Shown here piece by piece: positions 4,925 through 5,036 of a DNA stretch of 5,036 nucleotides. A program made the translations under genes and the position numbers. The stretch is from the NCBI GenBank assembly GCA_013329085.1, contig DUKX01000213.1, positions 1 through 5,036 of the forward strand, given 5' to 3'. Origin of the DNA: Methanofastidiosum sp. (GTDB taxonomy: Archaea; Methanobacteriota_B; Thermococci; Methanofastidiosales; Methanofastidiosaceae). Positions within the stretch are counted from its first letter, which is position 1. The number at the start of each line of letters is the position of its first letter. Below the pieces are notes generated by a model that saw only the letters and a program-made list of their open reading frames with translations, had not been told where the DNA came from and searched no databases.

Positions 4925-5036
4925 TTATCCGCCACTGCATTTACTGCAACCGCCAGAACTGCTTCCACCTGCAGAGTGTACTGGTACAAGACCCATTGTA
5001 TCATAGTCTAATGCAAACAAGTTTGATTTTAAAGTA
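4925..5036 (-). CDS. C-terminal fragment of an unidentified protein with a Gly/Ser/Cys tail
   Basis: The minus-strand frame is open from the right window edge to TAA at 4927-4925 and gives 36 residues, too short for automatic ORF calls. The visible end reads FALDYDTMGLVPVHSAGG and then a tail with SSSGGCSKCSGG, a CxxC embedded in small residues. Such flexible Cys-rich tails occur in proteins that bind or pass on metals, or may be a disordered end. I do not recognise the family. Support for real coding is the open frame with sensible residue composition and a T7 run just past the stop. The gene converges on the DUF1638 gene with a 90-bp gap. Confidence 0.6.
   Translation of the reverse strand, partial: TLKSNLFALDYDTMGLVPVHSAGGSSSGGCSKCSGG

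Overview
The window looks like AT-rich chromosomal DNA from an archaeon, most likely a euryarchaeote and perhaps a methanogen. Four things point this way. The left-hand fragment matches the archaeosine-synthesis radical SAM protein RaSEA, a family essentially confined to archaea. Promoters have archaeal TATA/BRE form and sit about 30 bp before start codons (leaderless type). Genes appear to end at T-runs. A DUF1638 protein, common in methanogens and some strict anaerobes, is present. The genus cannot be fixed from the sequence; a Methanofastidiosa- or Methanobacteria-like AT-rich lineage is a guess.

Layout. Positions 1-461 (+) hold the C-terminal part of RaSEA. A gene-free AT-rich gap (462-771) leads to an unrecognised 67-residue protein (772-975, +). 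A second AT-rich spacer with a clear TATA box and overlapping operator precedes a tight four-gene plus-strand operon at 1208-2884: a PadR-type regulator, a small cupin with most metal ligands missing, and two half-size membrane proteins that are paralogues of each other and resemble the two halves of an ArsP_1/DUF318-type permease. The genes abut or overlap by 11 and 4 nt, so they are probably translationally coupled.

Convergent with this operon, only 16 bp away, is a minus-strand arsR-arsM pair (arsR about 3637-3930, arsM 2901-3647): an As(III)-responsive ArsR repressor with a CxC motif and an arsenite S-adenosylmethionine methyltransferase with its conserved cysteines. Divergent from arsR is a DUF1638 gene (4013-4834, +). 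The right edge carries the last 36 codons of a minus-strand gene ending in a Gly/Ser/Cys tail (4925-5036).

Working hypothesis (inference): arsR-arsM senses and methylates arsenite, while the PadR-controlled split permease, distantly like ArsP exporters of trivalent organoarsenicals, could move the product or another small toxic compound out of the cell. The shared locus supports the link. The lack of the family's usual CSCG-type motif and the separate PadR control argue that the permease may instead have another substrate.
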